Source of the DNA: Scortum barcoo
Taxonomy: Eukaryota; Chordata; Actinopteri; Centrarchiformes; Terapontidae
Length of the DNA stretch: 64,000 nt
NCBI GenBank assembly: GCA_023238725.1
Contig: CM041539.1
Coordinates: 24,702,104-24,766,103 of the forward strand
Reading direction: 5' to 3'
Positions 1-9,227 of this stretch are shown here, piece by piece. Positions within the stretch are counted from its first letter, which is position 1. Every line of letters starts with the position of its first letter. The notes beneath the pieces are model-generated. The model was not told the origin of the DNA, searched no databases, and saw nothing but the letters and a program-made list of their open reading frames with translations. The position numbers and the translations under genes are program-made.

Positions 1-1303
1 AAAATGAAATGTCAAATCCTGTTTTCATCTTTATTTTTAAATTAATAAAAAAAAAACATTGCATTTTAATTTCCACTGTTTCCCCAAAAGTGCTATTAGA
101 AAAAATACTTCCAACAGTGTTTTAACTGACTCCTGCCAGTGTTAAAAATAATTAACGTTTTACTCCTTCCCAGGACATTTTTCAATGGATTTTCAATGGA
201 CTCCTTTTCAATAAAATGAACCTTTTTTATTGTTTGGATATTTTCTACCAGTCCATCTCACACTTAAAATATGTAAAACTTAAAATGTTGCAAAGTAAAA
301 AAACAACAAATATAACATCCATGTCTTAGTACCAAGTAAAAAAAAAAAAAAACATTAACGTTCAAGGTTTAGTTTACAATAGGTTTAGTTTACAAAACCA
401 AGTTTGGGTGTGACAGCTCCCTTATCACCTGCTACGTAACAATTAAACTTTGCTTTCGTTTTAAAAGGAAAAACTCACATTGTTTTAAAAGACATGGTCC
501 ATTTAAAATTGTAAATTTAAAATGTGTGTTCAAATTGCATTTCAGAGGATATGAAAATACACACATCACAGGATAATTCAAGCCATTTTGAAGTCTTTCA
601 AATGCGCCACTGAGTGAATTGTGACAGTGTGGGTTTGTGTTGACTTCAACAGTCCTCTTCTGATTTTTTTTCCAGTGGTGAGACATGGCGTATTTTTGTG
701 CTTTAACTCCACTTGAGAAGTCCATTAAAAGGTCTCTGTGAATTATTGTCAGCACTGATTTAATGCTAAAATCACAGCTAAATGCTGTATTAGATGCCAA
801 TGTCAAACTATAAGGGAGGAATCTTTTGGTTCATATACCATTTGAATATCCATTGGTTTGAAGTAGAGCAACTCTTGAACTGATCAAGCTAACATTAGTT
901 AGTTTAACCAAGTCCGCACATGTCAAGTCTCTGGTAATTTATACTTGAATAAATGGTATTGATGCTCACATATTTAGGCTAGCCATCATCTTGGTCACAT
1001 TAGCCCTTTAGAATTCGATATTGTAAGACACAAAACCAGCTGGAGTGTATGGTGAACAACAATATCAAGTTATTCTAAAATGCTGCTTCTATTGATATGT
1101 CAAATAAAAGGTTTAATGGGTGATTAGGAGAAACTTCGATAAAATGATAAAATGATGTGGGATCAAGTTCTCAGACAATTTAAGATAAATAGGAGCTTTC
1201 AAAGTACTTCTAACACTACATTTGTTAACAATATAAATTTTCACCAAGACTAGGGGCATCTTACTCAGGCTGTTGTGAAAGAATCCCATAACTCACTATT
1301 ACA
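1..1303. other. Gene-free AT-rich sequence
   Basis: No gene or recognisable repeat seen. The stretch is AT-rich with short homopolymer runs, for example a poly-A run near 339-353. The longest reading frame (minus strand, 432-806) has no recognisable domain and low-complexity composition, so I treat it as chance. Confidence 0.6.
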
Positions 1304-1305
1304 TA

Positions 1306-2239
1306 CAGTGGGGCAAAAAAGTATTTAGTCAGCCACCAATTTTGCAAGTTCTCCCACTTAAAAAGATGAGAGAGGCCTGTAATTTTCATCATAGGTACAC
1401 TTCAACTATGAGAGACAGAATGGGGGGAAAGAATCCAGGAAATCACACTGTAGGATTTTTAATAAATTAATTGGTAAATTCCTCGGTAAAATAAGTATTT
1501 GGTCACCTACAAACAAGCAAGATTTCTGGCTCTCACAGACCTGTAACTTCTTCTTTAAGAGGCTCCTCTGTCCTCCACTTGTTACCTGTATTAATGGCAC
1601 CTGTTTGAACTCATTATCAGTATAAAAGACACCTGTCCACAACCTCAAACAGTCAGACTCCAAACTCCATTATGGCCAAGACATCATGCTTTGGGGCTGT
1701 TTTTCTGCAAAGGGACCAGGACGACTGATCCGTGTAAAGGAAAGAATGAATGGGGCCATGTATTGTGAGATTTTGAGTGAAAACCTCCTTCCATCAGCAA
1801 GGGCATTGAAGATGAAACGTGGCTGGGTCTTTCAGCATGGCAGTGATCCCAAACACACCGCCCTGGGCAAGCGAAGGAGTGGCTTCGTAAGAAGCATTTC
1901 AAGGTCCTGGAGTGGCCTAGCCAGTCTCCAGATTCTCAACCCCATAGAAAATCTTTGGAGGGAGTTGAAAGTGCTGTGTTGCCCAGCGACAGCCCCAAAA
2001 CATCACTGCTCTAGAGGAGATCTGCATGGAGGAATGGGCCAAAATACCAGCAACAGTGTGTGAAAACCTTGTGAAGACTTACAGAAAACGTTTGACCTCT
2101 GTCATTGCCAACAAAGGGTATATAACAAAGTACTGAGATGAACTTTTGTTATTGACCAAATACTTATTTTCCACCATAAGTTTGCAAATAAATTCCTTAA
2201 AAATGTGACAATGTGATTTTCTGGATTTTTTTTTCTCAT
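1306..2239 (+). mobile_element. Tc1/mariner (Tc1-like) transposon, internally deleted and 3'-truncated
   Basis: The left end starts CAGTGGGGCAAAAAAG directly after a TA dinucleotide at 1304-1305, the usual Tc1 target site. It is the same family as the copy at 24393-25993. The transposase start codon (ATGGCCAAG near 1673) is kept, but the next bases jump to the middle of the catalytic domain. Compared with the 43.2 kb fragment, about 560 bp are missing, with only 2 bp of shared sequence at the junction. The C-terminal catalytic region remains, in shifted frame. The right terminal repeat stops near 2239, about 110 bp short. Not capable of making transposase. Confidence 0.93.
1686..2104 (+). pseudogene. 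Tc1-like transposase, C-terminal catalytic fragment
   Basis: Reads MLWGCFSAKGPGRLIRVKER at the start, the conserved Tc1 block after the first catalytic aspartate, then the second-aspartate region where the expected HDNDPKHTA reads HGSDPKHTA, so the aspartate of HDND is replaced by glycine. The NPIENLWRELK block with the third catalytic acid follows. A frame change near 1880 and further changes near 1990 break the frame. The N-terminal DNA-binding domains and the first catalytic aspartate are absent because of the internal deletion. Dead remnant. Confidence 0.88.
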
Positions 2240-2493
2240 CTATCGCATCATCTATCATTCCGAGATGTTCCAGATCCCCTCCTGCCACTCCATGTCATCA
2301 GCCCTGGCTGCTTCAGCCATGGCTGTCTCAGCACTGACTGCCTGTGTCAATGGCTCACTTTGGTATGGCTCTGGATCATCATAAACTTGTTTGTTTACAA
2401 CATGTTTGTTTGACAAAACCTCAGAGACAGAAAGTAAAAGAAACATTGTTAAACACAAACAGAAAATACACGTTCACACAGTTAAGTGTTATA
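2240..2493. other. Unassigned spacer between Tc1 remnant and LINE
   Basis: Between the broken Tc1 end and the GC-rich start of the LINE. A 67-codon minus-strand frame (2255-2458) is rich in acidic residues and alanine but matches nothing I recognise. It may be a scrap of an older element. Confidence 0.4.
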
Positions 2494-2650
2494 GATGGCG
2501 GCGCGCAGCAGTGCAGCGGCTTCTCGTGCTCCCGGGGTCAAGCCCCCCTATTAGTACTTTTCTGGTTGGTCTTGAGGCCAACTTTACCTGGTTTTGCTTG
2601 TGTAAACAAGCGTGTAAGGTACAGCCGAACCGAACTTTTTAAAATAAGGG

Positions 2651-3360
2651 ATGGTTCGGCCACGAGCACAACACCTACAAACAGCGGACCTCGGACTCAG
2701 GGCCCTGCTGGGCAGACTGCAGCTCCTGAGGACACCGGACTGGCGCAGCGCTGCCCGCCGGACAGAGGGCAAGAGGAAGCGGTGTGCGCGGAAGCAGAAG
2801 AGGGGCAAACGGGGCGGACTGCTAGCCAGGCTAAAGGCTAACGCCGGGAGACCACCGATCCCGTCCCTGTTCCTGTCCAATGTCCGCTCCCTGGACAACA
2901 AGCTGGACCTACTTCGACTGAGGCTGGGGGCCTCCCGTGAGATGAGGAACTGTGCGGTGCTTTGTCTTACGGAAACCTGGCTGAACGACAACATGCCGGA
3001 CCCAGCCTTCCAGCTCGACGGCCGGCTTCTGTTCCGTGCGGACCGCAACCAGCAGTCGGGGAAAGCCCGCGGGGGCGGATTATGCGTCTACGTGAACAAA
3101 GACTGGTGCACAAACTGTACTCTGGTGAACAGCCGCTGCTCCGAGGCGATAGAGCACATGACTGTAAAGTGCCGGCCACACTATCTGCCCCGTGAGTTTA
3201 CGGCGGTGTTTGTTACGGCTGTTTACATCCCGCCCAGGTGCTAAGGCTAAGCGCTAAAGGAGCTTCACAACAACATCAGCTCGCTCCAGCACAAACACCG
3301 GAGGCGTTTTGCTTACGTGGTTGCGGGGGATTTCAACCACGGATGCTGCGTTCAGGTCTG
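2651..3360 (+). pseudogene. LINE endonuclease domain (AP-endonuclease-like), broken
   Basis: The 197-codon frame at 2651-3244 starts with a basic region, then shows LSNVRSLDNKLDLLR (metal-binding Asn region), LCLTETWLND (catalytic Glu), and VTAVYIPP. After a stop at 3242-3244 the next frame carries VVAGDFNHGC near 3315-3345, the Asp/Asn catalytic motif of these endonucleases. The protein nicks target DNA for target-primed reverse transcription. The start at 2651 is plausible but not proven. The rest of the endonuclease is deleted near 3355, so this copy should be inactive. Confidence 0.85.
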
Positions 3361-4130
3361 GTGACAGACTGGCACTCAGAGCGGCTAGGAAGACAGCTGA
3401 CTGCAGGAGTGAAGAGGGCCAAGGCCGCATACGCCCAGAGGATCCAGGGACACTTCACGTCCAACGATCCAAGGAGTATGTGGAGGGGCATAAAGTGCAT
3501 CACAGACTATAACACCAGAGATGCACAATGCCCCAGGGACCCCTCTCTACCCGACGCTCTCAACAACTTCTACGCCCGCTTTGATGATCCTGATGAACAC
3601 CTCCCCCAGCACCAGATTCACCCCCCCACCAGGAGAAGAGCCCCTCAGGGTGACCGCAGCAGAGGTGAGGAAGGACCCTCCAGAGGATTAATCCACGCAA
3701 AGCTGCTGGTCCCGACAACATCTCCGGGCGGGTGCTCAAGGGCTGTGCATACCAGCTCACCGAGGTGCTGACGGACATCTTCAACACCTCTCTCCAACAG
3801 GCGGCGGTCCCCACCTGCCTGAAGACTGCCACAATCATCCCCATCCCCAAAACGTCCACAGTGACAGGCCTGAATGACTATCGGCCGGTAGCCCTCACCC
3901 CGATAGTCATGAAGTGCTTCGAGAGACTGGTCATGGCCCACATCAAGGACTGCGTCGACGTCACTGTGGACCCGCACCAGTATGCATATAGGAAGAATAG
4001 ATCCACAGAGGACGCCATTTCTTCTGTGGTCCACACAGCCCTCACCCACTTAGAGAACAAAGACTCTTATGTCCGCCTGCTCTTTGTGGATTTCACCTCA
4101 GCGTTCAACACAATCATACCGCAGACCTCT
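3360..4130 (+). pseudogene. LINE ORF2 linker and N-terminal reverse transcriptase
   Basis: Frame 3238-3771 holds the region between endonuclease and RT (ITDYNTRDAQ, LNNFYARFD). After a frame change near 3690, frame 3732-4175 holds the RT N-terminal blocks: TATIIPIPKTS, LNDYRPVALTPIVMKCFE, DPHQYAYRKNRSTEDAI, and LLFVDFTSAFNTIIP, where the first catalytic Asp (FVDF) lies. The frame changes again near 4125. The order and spacing match LINE RT palms of the jockey superfamily. Confidence 0.9.
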
Positions 4131-5094
4131 GGTCCAGAAACTCACAACACTTGGACTGAGCTTCACCCTGTGTAACTGGGTCCTGGACTTTCTGACAGAC
4201 AGACCGCAGTCTGTGAGGATCCACGACGTCTCCTCCTCCTCCATCAGCCTCAGCACCGGCTCCCCCCAGGGCTGTGTGCTGAGCCCCCTCCTGTTCACCC
4301 TGCTCACACACGACTGCTCAGCGATACATCCGAGCTGTCTGATCGTGAAGTTCGCGGATGACACAGCTGTGGTGGGACGGATCGCTAACAACGACGAGTC
4401 CGACTACAGGCAGGAGGTGGAACACCTGGAGGGTTGGTGCAGACAAAACAACCTCTGCATCAACGTGAAGAAGACCAAGGAGATGATCGTGGACTTCAGA
4501 AGGGGCAGACACCTCCCCTCTCCCCTGTACATCGGAGGGACTGCGGTGGAAGTGGTCTCCAGCTTCAGGTACCTGGGCGTACACATCTCTGACGACCTCA
4601 CCTGGAGCAAGAACACTTCCTGTCTCATTAGGAAGGCACATCAGCGTCTCTACTTCCTCAGGAGGCTGAGGCGCGCCGGGCTGGGGAGCTCAGTCCTGAC
4701 CTCCTTCTACAGATGTGTGGTGGAGAGCGTCCTGTCCTCCTGCATCATCGTGTGGCACGGCAGCTGCTCGGCGGCAGAGAAGAAGGCTCTGCAGAGGGTG
4801 GTGAAGGCTGCACAGAGGACTGTGGGACGCAGTCTGCCCACCACCACGGACATCTACACCTCCAGATGCAGGAAACGGGCCTCCTGCATCATGAAGGACC
4901 CCACTCACACTGCACACGCACTGTTTGTCCCCCTTCCCCTCAGGCAGGAGGCTGCGGAGCATTAAAAGCAGGACCACCAGACTGAGGACAGCTTCTTGCT
5001 TCTTCCAGGAAGCTGTGAGACTGTTGAACTCTGGAGGACCCCCCTGTAGCCCCCCCTGCTGCCCCCCCCACCTCCCCCCTCCCTCTTCTGACAG
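4125..5094 (+). pseudogene. LINE ORF2 catalytic core and C-terminus
   Basis: Continues the RT with LGLSFTLCNWVLDFL, then SPQGCVLSPLLFTLLTHDC, then the catalytic FADD in LIVKFADDTAVVGR near 4345-4380, then the thumb and C-terminal region (KKTKEMIVDFRR, FRYLGVHISDDLTWS, QRLYFLRRLRRAG, LPTTTDIYTSRC). The open frame 4069-4965 begins in shifted sequence upstream, so its apparent methionine is not a real start. The last part (RRLRSIKSRTTRLRTASCF) lies in another frame at 4925-5100, showing one more frameshift near 4940. The YXDD-type active site is intact as FADD. Confidence 0.9.
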
Positions 5095-5367
5095 CCACCC
5101 AAAGACAATACACATCTGCACACTGCAACACCTGCACAGAATGCAGTTGCTTTTGTTGCTTTTTTTTGCACTACAGTTAAATCATATTTATTCTGTTTTA
5201 TCTTGCACTACCTCATTTTCGCTTTTCTATCTTGTTTATTTTATTTTTTGTTTATCTTATTTTATAATATTATACTTTTTTATATCTTTATACTTTTGGG
5301 CTTGGGACCAGGGTATCTTATCTCGCTCCATCCCATGTTTGACTTGTGTTGGAATGACAATAAAGAA

Positions 5368-5394
5368 TCTTGAATCTTGAATCTTGAATCTTAA
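5368..5394 (+). repeat. LINE 3' tandem-heptamer tail
   Basis: AATCTTG repeated about three and a half times directly downstream of an AATAAAG polyadenylation-like signal. It marks the 3' end of the LINE and is the probable reverse-transcription start repeat. Confidence 0.85.
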
Positions 5395-5840
5395 GCCTGC
5401 TAATAATAGAAAGAGTAAATACTGCTCAGAAAATGAGTGTGGATGAGAGCTTTGATGGTTACTGGGCTAAATCCAAATTGGAAGGACATTTGCAGATAGA
5501 CAGTAGATCAGAGGCATCACTAGTGTCACACTACATCTACAGGAAATTCATGAAACACCTTCCATTGTGTTCATCTGTAGGGTTTTGATAGAGGTATGGG
5601 ATTTTTTTGTTCCAGAGCTCTAGATTTTACTAGTGTCCATCGACAAAGTACAAATCTCTCACCAAATATACAGAAGAACAAAGGCCTCACAAAGGTACAT
5701 CAAATTCCAGCAGATTGCAGCAGCAGAGTAGAGTCCCTCAACCTGACCCCCTGCTTTACACACATTACTCTAATTCCTCACCTGACCTTTATTCATGCAG
5801 TCTCCTCCAACACCAGTGAAATCACTGAGACATTTTAAAA
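5395..5840. other. Unassigned spacer
   Basis: No gene or known repeat recognised between the LINE tail and the (TA)n tract. The 80-codon frame at 5596-5838 has no recognisable motif. Confidence 0.5.
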
Positions 5841-5847
5841 CATATAT

Positions 5848-5929
<82 letters not shown>

Positions 5930-5931
5930 AT

Positions 5932-5993
<62 letters not shown>
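5841..5993. repeat. (TA)n microsatellite
   Basis: About 150 bp of almost pure alternating TA, interrupted by TGTATATG near the left end and CTATACAC near 5928-5935. It can extrude as a cruciform, and its length is probably polymorphic and error-prone in assembly. The open frame across it (repeated isoleucine-tyrosine) is meaningless. Confidence 0.98.
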
Positions 5994-5998
<5 letters not shown>

Positions 5999-6599
5999 CT
6001 TTTAGATTATTTAGACCATTTAAATGACTACAGCCTGATACAGATTAAAGAAAACACATCATGAACTAAACAGAATACTAAACAGAAGTCAAACTTAGCA
6101 AAAATCCCCTCTACCCCCTCCCCTCTCTCTCTTCTGATCCCTCAACTCAGCCTAACAAGGTAATTGCTGGAGTCCTGTGGCTGCCTTCTCATGTGTGCAC
6201 TCCATGGAAACACACGCCTGGAAGTGGACTTCAAAGAATTAGCAAGGGTCCTTTCACAATAAAACACTAAACAAAAAATAAACTGTATTAATCTGTGTAG
6301 TCAAACTTCAACAGTCAATATGAATGTGTGAACCTTTTTCACTTTAGTGACGGGGATGCTTCCCAGCTCCATCACACCATCAGACAGGGCATATACATGA
6401 TATTGAGTGCACATGCAAGGGATAACAGATGTATCTGTTTGGTGCAATGACCAAAGCTTTCTAATTTATTTTACCCGGATAAATTGTTCTGCTAATTGTC
6501 CTGCATGTATTTCCAAAAGAAATGCTGCATGACTGGTAAGCTTTAAGGAAGCTGTCACATGGCTCTTCTCACCTGCAGGCTATATTAAAGAAAAATACA
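5994..6599. other. Unassigned spacer
   Basis: A short pyrimidine-rich patch near 6107-6131 is the only notable feature. No coding or repeat signal recognised. Confidence 0.5.
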
Positions 6600-6932
6600 A
6601 AAACCAAGATTTTCTGTGGCGAATTAAGCTGCGTGAAACATTTTACAGTAAAGCTGGCTGTCAAACCTGATAAGAAGCCTGTGCTCTTGAAAGTTAGGCC
6701 AGTGCCGTACACTATCAGACCTAAGGTGGAAGCTGACCCGGACACTCCTGATTTCAACCTGGTTTCGTTTCAAGAATGGGATTTTGGCGTCTGTGACAAT
6801 CAGCGGGTGGCCCACACCCATCATTCCAGTACTCTGGCGTAATCCAGAATTATGAAGACTTTAAGGTAACACTTCATCCTGTACTTGCAGCAGAGCAATA
6901 TCTACTTCCTCACATTGAAGAGATAAAACCTG
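6600..6932 (+). pseudogene. Ty3/gypsy polymerase fragment (N-terminal reverse transcriptase)
   Basis: Frame at 6633 reads LAVKPDKKPVLLKVRPVPY, matching the gypsy RT entry region in which Lys-Pro-Val, Arg-Pro-Val-Pro and a basic stretch precede the palm. In shifted frame, TGGCCCACACCCATCATTCC (from 6808) gives WPTPIIP, and downstream YEDFKVTLHPVLAAEQYLLP fits the block leading up to the palm. At least two frame changes occur and the catalytic palm is missing. A decayed scrap; its LTRs were not located. Confidence 0.7.
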
Positions 6933-6937
6933 ATAGG

Positions 6938-7036
6938 ACCGGGGCTCCGGCAGTAACATGTAACATGCACTTTACAGGACATAAGAGTATTCACATTAAC
7001 CGCTTTAACACTTTAACCAATTTAACCACTTTAACG
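6938..7036 (-). repeat. Repeat fragment shared with 20644-20753
   Basis: Read on the minus strand it contains GTTAATGTGAATACTCTTAT, then TCCTGTAAAGTGCATGTTAC and CTGCCGGAGCCCC. The same string is found on the plus strand at 20690-20745, including the upstream GGTTAAA-type repeats. The family is not identified. At the other locus it lies in a probable inverted LINE 3' region. Confidence 0.8.
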
Positions 7037-7141
7037 CGCAAGATGTACAACGCATGTACAACGCTGCTGCTGTGCACCAGTGTGAAGTTGAATGTGATGC
7101 AGCGCATGTGAAAAAGAAAACACAAGGTATGGAAACAAATG

Positions 7142-7430
7142 CTATTTATTAAGCTCTTTCAATGTGCTGTTAATGTCAGTCAGCACATTTTTTATTTCTC
7201 TTAGTTCCTTTGCAACAGTATTTATGGCCTCGATTGTGTCCCTCTGCATTTGGAGGACCGCATCTGTGAGGTCTTGGCCGCTGCTGGGAGGCTGCCTTTT
7301 TGGCATTTGAAATGCCCATTTTGTGTCCACCAAACAAAATGTGCTTTCTGGTGTCGACCTCCCCAACAAGTACCTCAACTTCACACTGTGTGAAATTTTG
7401 TTTTTTTGCCTTTCTGTCAGCCTTCGCCAT
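7142..7430 (-). pseudogene. Harbinger Myb/SANT-like protein, internally deleted
   Basis: Starts at ATG 7430 with MAKADRKAKKQNFTQCEVEV, then LVGEVDTRKHILFGGHKMGI, matching the first helices of the Myb/SANT-like DNA-binding protein that accompanies the PIF/Harbinger transposase and helps it enter the nucleus and bind ends. The frame then jumps: the C-terminus (LTDAVLQMQRDTIEAINTVA and KELREIKNVLTDINSTLKEL) is in another frame ending near 7142 and looks like a coiled-coil tail. The middle of the DNA-binding domain is missing. Confidence 0.75.
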
Positions 7431-7696
7431 GGCGATCTTCCTGCATTCAGGTAGAATGAATATTTCTTAGGGACTGACTATTTATAGGCAACTATGGGCG
7501 TGACACGATGCCCACAAAGGGTGCGCAGCATTTAGAGTTGATTGTGATTTATAAAGGGAAACCAGCGTAGGATGTGTGTGCGCACAGTTTTATAAATCAG
7601 AATATTTTTGTGCATACGCATACGCATGTTCTGTGTTTCGTCCGTACGTCATCTTTTCACATGAATCCTACGCACAGTTTTATAATGAGGCCCCTG
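7142..7696 (-). mobile_element. PIF/Harbinger-like DNA transposon remnant
   Basis: On the minus strand the end reads CAGGGGCCTCATTATAAAAC (7696 downward), the same terminal sequence as the copy starting at 19242, and about 270 bp of subterminal sequence is shared between the two. Inside lies part of a Myb/SANT-like gene. The opposite end is not recognisable: below 7142 the sequence changes to unrelated repeat matter. Neither the catalytic transposase gene nor a target duplication was found. Confidence 0.8.
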
Positions 7697-7944
7697 ACCA
7701 TTTTACGTCAAGTTTGCAAATGTACATTTTCATTTAGTCAGTGAACCTGAAGTCACCTCTTCTCATCACATTTGATGTGTATGAGGCACAGTGCTTCCCA
7801 CACAGAGCATACTTTACCTTGAGTGTGTCACGGGGAACTGTAGTCATCCCAGGAAGTGTTGCGCTTATCTGTTAAAGCTGAAGGTGGTAGTATGGAAAGA
7901 GAGTGAACTTGAATGAGTACAACTTCCAGGTCTCTCTCCCTCAC

Positions 7945-8280
7945 TCACCGCTGGACTCCAGCTCCTCTCCAAAGGCCCCCACCCAGAACAGAGTTTAGTC
8001 TAATTCTTTGTTTTTAGTTTTTCTTCATTGGTCTTCTTCTAAGCTGTTGTTGGCAAAAGGAAAAACGGGCAGATTTTCCAATGCATGGTTGCTTGATGGC
8101 CAGCAGCGTACGCAGGAGCAGTGATTAACACTCCATCAAACATTCATCCTGGCTCTGATTAGTTGTGATGATTTCTTGTAAATGTCCTTAAGAGCAGTAA
8201 GTGGAACTAGAAGAGCCTGATTTTTTCACAGATTATGTGTCTCATGGACATAGTGACAGTTTTAGTGAACATGGAAAATG
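7945..8280 (+). repeat. Dispersed repeat, copy A (probably hAT-derived, non-autonomous)
   Basis: Shares ordered segments with 17160-17610, 28080-28550 and (inverted) 63330-63690: a TCTAATTCTTTNTTTTTA-type segment, a CAGTGATTAA(C/T)-type segment, CTCTGATT(A/G)GTTGT, a purine-rich GGA(A/G)C(T/C)AGA(A/G)GA stretch, and CACAGATTAT(C/G)TGTCTCATG. No coding capacity seen. Copy A lacks the clear hAT-like end that copy B has. Edges are approximate. Confidence 0.65.
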
Positions 8281-8702
8281 TTTATTTTAGACAACTGTAT
8301 CAGCTATGATACAGTGGAAATTTCAAATATAAAAAAACAACAATTCATTGTCATCAGTGAATAAAAACTGGTATTTGGAATAATACTTAAGGACTGAGTC
8401 AGCACTCTAGGGGATATAGCTGATAAAGCCATAACCTTAGTTGGCTTGAAGGTAGATTCCATCATTCCTACAAATGCCCCCCCGACTTCCCAGATCCTCC
8501 CTGTTGCCACTCCCATCTCCTGGGCATTCCTCCCACCTGACCTTCCCTGCCTATTTCCCAACCAGTACATCATTCCCTCATCGGCCACAGTTACTCATAC
8601 ACCAGCCCAATTCCAGGACTCTTTTGTCAGTTTGTCAGTATTTTTGGACTCCTGTCATGTGCACCTTCATGCTTCCTTTCTGTGCCCCGCCTGTCTACCT
8701 GC

Positions 8703-8710
8703 CTGTTTGC
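8703..8710. repeat. Left target-site duplication of hAT MITE
   Basis: CTGTTTGC, paired with CTGTTTAC at 9125-9132 (7 of 8 identical). The 8-bp length is diagnostic for hAT insertion. Confidence 0.88.
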
Positions 8711-9124
8711 TAGTGATGGGAATTCAGGCTCTTTTTAGAGAACTGACTCTTTTGGCTCGGCTCACTAAAAAGAGCCGGCTCTTTCGGCTCCCAAGCGGCT
8801 CTTCAGATTTTTTTGTTGCTTAATTTATTTATTAATAATGTAAAATTATGTGCATAATGAATTACTAATATATGTTTATTTCTCTTTATCTCTCTCTTTC
8901 TCTCTCGTCTCCCTGACTCCCTCCCTCCTGTTCTCCTGTTGGTGTGTGTGCTGTGTGTGTATGTGTGTAACTGCTGCCCCTCGCCCCTCTGCTCAGCGCA
9001 GACACAGAAAGGACACCACACATATTGACCAATCACGTGCATGACTTAAAGAGAAAAAAAAGAGAGAAAAAAAACAAAAACAAAACAAAGCGGCTCCCAA
9101 TCAGAAGCGACCAACACATCACTA
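8711..9124 (+). mobile_element. Non-autonomous hAT element (414 bp)
   Basis: Ends TAGTGATGGG and (right) ACATCACTA are inverted, and 8-bp direct repeats CTGTTTGC/CTGTTTAC flank them. Subterminal GGCTCTTTT and CGGCTC(C/T) motifs recur (8727-8805 and 9091-9100), as in hAT elements with clustered transposase-binding sites. No transposase fragment inside. The element sits inside LTR-like sequence that can be read across the gap once it is removed. Confidence 0.9.
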
Positions 9125-9132
9125 CTGTTTAC
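9125..9132. repeat. Right target-site duplication of hAT MITE
   Basis: CTGTTTAC, matching 8703-8710 except for one base. Confidence 0.88.
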
Positions 9133-9227
9133 CTGCCATTAAGCCGTAATTACAATGTGTTTTGGTCAGCCCTGTCTAATGCTGTGCACATTTGGGTCCT
9201 GTTCCACTCTCATGCAAATGTAACAGG

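Larger units (their letters stand above)
2494..5394 (+). mobile_element. Non-LTR retrotransposon (LINE, jockey superfamily, CR1/L2/Rex1-like), nearly full length
   Basis: A GC-rich block in AT-rich surroundings. It starts with a GATGGCGGCGCGC-type 5' end, encodes an apurinic-type endonuclease and a reverse transcriptase, and ends after AATAAAG with about three and a half tandem copies of AATCTTG (about 5367-5393). Short tandem-repeat tails instead of poly-A are typical of CR1/L2/Rex1 elements. Several frameshifts and one or more deletions (notably after the endonuclease block near 3240 and 3355, and near 3690 and 4125) break the coding region. No target duplication was identified. It is the best preserved LINE in the window. 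Confidence 0.92.
8465..9227 (+). repeat. Possible gypsy-type LTR remnant split by a hAT insertion
   Basis: The pyrimidine-rich stretch 8480-8710 resumes after the hAT element at 9133 and ends with GCACATTTGGGTCCT followed by GTAACA near 9221-9226, resembling the 3' end of fish gypsy LTRs such as the one ending near 29397 (GCATTTGGGTC then GTAACA). No internal region or partner LTR was found. This is an inference from sequence style, not an alignment. Confidence 0.45.

Noticed and set aside
5795..6064. 89-codon frame with repeated Ile-Tyr
   Set aside because: It is the translation of the (TA)n microsatellite.
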